A stretch of 64,000 nt of DNA. It comes from JAPKYZ01 sp033763835. Its GTDB lineage: Bacteria; Acidobacteriota; Terriglobia; Bryobacterales; Bryobacteraceae. Location: positions 124,001 through 188,000 of the forward strand of contig JANRJS010000036.1 in assembly GCA_033763835.1 (NCBI GenBank), read 5' to 3'. The first letter of the stretch is position 1; each line of letters begins with the position of its first letter. Positions 61,853-64,000 of this stretch are shown here, in pieces. A model generated the notes under the pieces. It was not told the origin of the DNA. It saw only the letters and a list, made by a program, of their open reading frames with translations, and searched no databases. A program made the position numbers and the translations under genes.

Positions 61853-63148
61853 TTGCCGAACCGACTGCCACTCGCCGAGCAGGCCCGCTTGATCGCCGAG
61901 GGCGAGCTTTCGCCGGCCGAATTGTGGAAGGCGCATCGGGACGAAATCGAACGTACCAATCCGAAGGTGAATGCGTTCGTCCGGTTGTTCGATGAGCCGG
62001 GCCAGCTGGTCCCCGGTCCGCTGCACGGCGTGCCGGTGACGATTAAGGACAGCTTCGACATCGCCGGTTATCCGACTTACTGCGGCAGTAAGTTGCGGCT
62101 AACTCATCGCGCCGATCGCGACGCGGCGGTAGTTACTAAGTTGCGCTCGGCGGGCGCGGCGATTCTCGGCAAGACCAACACTCCGGAATTTCTCGCGAAC
62201 TACGAGAGCGACAACCACATCGTAGGCCGCACGAATCATCCACGAGACCTGTCGCTGACCGCCGGAGGATCGAGCGGCGGCGAAGGGGCGGCCATCGCCG
62301 CGTACATGTCGGCGGGCGGCATAGGGTCGGACGGCGGAGGCTCCGTGCGCTGGCCCGCGCATTGCTGCGGGATTGTGGGATTGAAGCCGACACCGGGACG
62401 CATTTCGGCGGCGGGGCACTTCCCGTCCATCTCGCATCCCGGCGGCATGATGGGCGTCGCGGGTCCGATGGCGCGTACCGTTCGAGACGTGCGGCTGCTG
62501 TTCGATGTCTTGACCGGCTACGACACCGACGATCCGTTCTCCGCGCCCGTCGCGCCGCCGAAGATCGAGAAGCCGCGTATCGGACTGTGGCCTCGCTTCT
62601 ACTCGACACCTGTGCAACTCGAGTGCTCCGCCGCCGTCGAAAACGCGGCGCGGAGACTCGCCGATGCCGGGTACATCGTCGAAGAATTTACGCTGCGCGG
62701 GTTGGAACGCGCGCCAAACCTCTGGGCGTTCCTCTTCACCGAACTCTCTGCGCCATTCACGCGCGAACTCATCGAAGGACGCCGCGAGGAAACGCACTGG
62801 AGCGGCACCGAGTTTCTCGACGCGATCGAGGGGCGCCCGGAGCCGACCGGCCGCCGCGTCGTCGAAGTGCTCTCCGCGCGGGACGCCATGCGCGCGCAAT
62901 TGCTGCGCCAGATGCGCGAGTATCCCGTGATCTTGACCGCCGGTGCGGGCATGACCGCGTTTCCGCATCGCGCCCGCCGCTTCGCCACGCCCGAAAAAGA
63001 GATTGGGCTCTTCGAAGGGACGTTCCCTTTGGTGTGGGCCAACTTACTGGGATTGCCCGCGCTCGCCGTCGCCGGAGCGCAGTTAGTGGGAGTGCCATGG
63101 TCGGAAGAAACGCTGCTGGACGTCGGCGAAGCGTTCAGTTCCACTTAG
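61853..63148 (+). CDS. Amidase signature enzyme
   Basis: 431 residues from the TTG at 61853, the first possible start in frame. The Ser-cisSer-Lys triad: Lys in HGVPVTIKDSFDIAG, cis-Ser in LTAGGSSGGEGAA and nucleophile Ser in GGIGSDGGGSVRWPAH. The rest (GLKPTPGRIS, GPMARTVRDVRLLFDVLTG) is typical of the amidase family. Substrate unknown; GatA is unlikely because of the lack of gatB/gatC nearby. It lies divergent to moeA and convergent 3 bases from the enolase-superfamily gene. Confidence 0.9.
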   Translation: MPNRLPLAEQARLIAEGELSPAELWKAHRDEIERTNPKVNAFVRLFDEPGQLVPGPLHGVPVTIKDSFDIAGYPTYCGSKLRLTHRADRDAAVVTKLRSAGAAILGKTNTPEFLANYESDNHIVGRTNHPRDLSLTAGGSSGGEGAAIAAYMSAGGIGSDGGGSVRWPAHCCGIVGLKPTPGRISAAGHFPSISHPGGMMGVAGPMARTVRDVRLLFDVLTGYDTDDPFSAPVAPPKIEKPRIGLWPRFYSTPVQLECSAAVENAARRLADAGYIVEEFTLRGLERAPNLWAFLFTELSAPFTRELIEGRREETHWSGTEFLDAIEGRPEPTGRRVVEVLSARDAMRAQLLRQMREYPVILTAGAGMTAFPHRARRFATPEKEIGLFEGTFPLVWANLLGLPALAVAGAQLVGVPWSEETLLDVGEAFSST

Positions 63149-63151
63149 GTC

Positions 63152-64000
63152 TTAGGTCCACTTCAGCAACGATCGCTTCTCGATCTTAGCGTCGTCCAAC
63201 TCGATTCCGAATCCCGGCTTGTCGTTCAACGCAATGAAGCCGTCTTCGACGCGCGGCGGGTTCTTGTCGAAGTGGTAGTAGCTCGCCATCTTCAGGATCA
63301 GGAACTCCACCAGCGGGCAGGTCATCGGCGATTGGCTCGCCACCACATGCAGCGCGGCGTGAATGTTGTGGCCATGCGGAATCACGTGCACGTCGTGCGC
63401 CGAGGCGATCGCGCAGATCTTCACGAGTTCGGAAACGCCGCCGCACCATTCGGGATCGGCCTGCACGACGTTCAACGCGTTGGCTCGCAGGTAATGCTCG
63501 ACTTCCCAACGCCCGTAGAAATGCTCGCCGGACGCGACCGGGATCGATGTCGCGCGCTTCAACGCGGCGAAGCTCTCGATCTTGTCCGGCGCAAAAGCCT
63601 CTTCGATCCAGCGCGGCCGGTACTGCTCCACTTGCTTCGCCCACGCGAGCGCGTAGTTCAAATCCCAACCCATAAACGCGTCGAACATCAGATCGACGTC
63701 ATCGCCGACCGACTCGCGCAGGTTGTGCACCATCGCGACATTCTTCGCGAGTCCCTCGGAGCCGTCGCCCGGCCCCCAACCCATAAACCATTTCTGGTGG
63801 CGGAATCCGCGGGACTTCAACTCCGCCGAACGGGCGCGAATCTTTTCCGGTTCGAGCGACGATCCCAGGCAGCTTCCGTAAGCCGCCACTCGGATGCGGG
63901 TCGGCCCGCCAAGCAGTCGATACACCGGCGCGTTGAAGGCGCGCCCGCGCAGATCCCACAGCGCGTTGTCCACCGCCGAAATCGCCATCATGAAGTGCCC
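63152..64000 (-). CDS. Enolase-superfamily (mandelate racemase/muconate lactonizing) enzyme, 5' end outside the window
   Basis: The frame is open to base 64000, so the N-terminal part is missing; about 282 residues are visible. It has AISAVDNALWDLRGRAFNAPVYRLLGG (end of the capping domain), KWFMGWGPGDGS, Mg2+ ligands near DLMFDAFMGWD, RWIEEAFAPDKIE and PVASGEHFYGRWE, and VIPHGHNIHAALH where the second catalytic base/His sits. The general fit is to the sugar-acid dehydratase branch (rhamnonate or similar), acting on acid sugars with Mg2+. The exact substrate cannot be read. Confidence 0.9.
   Translation of the reverse strand, partial: GHFMMAISAVDNALWDLRGRAFNAPVYRLLGGPTRIRVAAYGSCLGSSLEPEKIRARSAELKSRGFRHQKWFMGWGPGDGSEGLAKNVAMVHNLRESVGDDVDLMFDAFMGWDLNYALAWAKQVEQYRPRWIEEAFAPDKIESFAALKRATSIPVASGEHFYGRWEVEHYLRANALNVVQADPEWCGGVSELVKICAIASAHDVHVIPHGHNIHAALHVVASQSPMTCPLVEFLILKMASYYHFDKNPPRVEDGFIALNDKPGFGIELDDAKIEKRSLLKWT

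Noticed and set aside
1..64000. CRISPR array, rRNA genes, complete IS element or prophage
   Set aside because: No regularly spaced repeats, rRNA-like segments, transposase, integrase or phage structural genes were seen in any frame.

Overview
The window looks like chromosome from a high-GC Acidobacteriota bacterium of the Bryobacterales/Solibacter type. This is inferred from gene content, not from a marker gene: a very large Oar-like TonB receptor with an N-terminal carboxypeptidase-regulatory domain, an acidobacterial-type VWA protein, a giant propeller hybrid histidine kinase, a DUF1080 protein, many secreted or Tat-exported sugar enzymes, and an exosortase/EpsI pair. Genes are densely packed, with many 4-bp stop/start overlaps and three divergent pairs whose start codons share one CATG.

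Layout. 1-3.5 kb: accessory DNA with the 3' end of an Rhs gene carrying an AT-richer variable tail, a companion gene, and then a 51-bp remnant of the 3' part of a tRNA-Pro, which looks like the attachment scar of an integrated element lying to the left. 3.9-8.3 kb: Tat-exported enolase-superfamily enzyme, sugar isomerase, two TIR-domain genes (the second frameshifted), deacetylase and DUF1080 protein. 8.3-13.1 kb: cdaA-cdaR-glmM (c-di-AMP and cell wall), aquaglyceroporin and a DHH phosphoesterase. 13.1-18.9 kb: molybdopterin oxidoreductase, alpha/beta hydrolase, MutT, NifU-like protein and an SDR epimerase. 18.96-21.7 kb: RNase R followed by an iodothyronine-deiodinase-like gene read through an in-frame TGA at the selenocysteine position, with a bacterial SECIS-like hairpin directly downstream. 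21.7-26.5 kb: adenosine-specific kinase family protein, epimerase, DapA-family protein, MetY-type enzyme and MFS transporter. 26.5-36 kb: hybrid kinase, Gfo/Idh oxidoreductase, TonB receptor and D-threonine-aldolase-like enzyme. 35.9-36.65 kb: a VapBC-like toxin-antitoxin cassette flanked by a 42-bp near-perfect direct repeat derived from the 3' end of the neighbouring propeller gene. 36.6-43.6 kb: propeller protein, S55 peptidase, exosortase, EpsI, S9 peptidase and a small zinc-ribbon protein. 43.6-44.05 kb: a non-coding stretch with two long inverted repeats. 44-59 kb: secreted enzymes, a cyanophycinase-CBM9 fusion, HDOD regulator, PLP aminotransferase, PlsC, coproheme decarboxylase, M61 peptidase and an ABC exporter. 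59-64 kb: moeA-moaC-VWA operon, amidase and the 3' part of an enolase-superfamily gene that runs off the right edge.

How the genes fit together. Most encode uptake and breakdown of plant or soil carbohydrate and peptide compounds, plus housekeeping (c-di-AMP, heme, molybdenum cofactor, RNA decay). The most notable points are the selenoprotein gene, which ordinary gene callers would split or truncate, the TA cassette that replaced the end of a host gene without changing its last nine residues, and the tRNA-Pro scar. No rRNA, intact tRNA, CRISPR array, transposase or integrase was seen.
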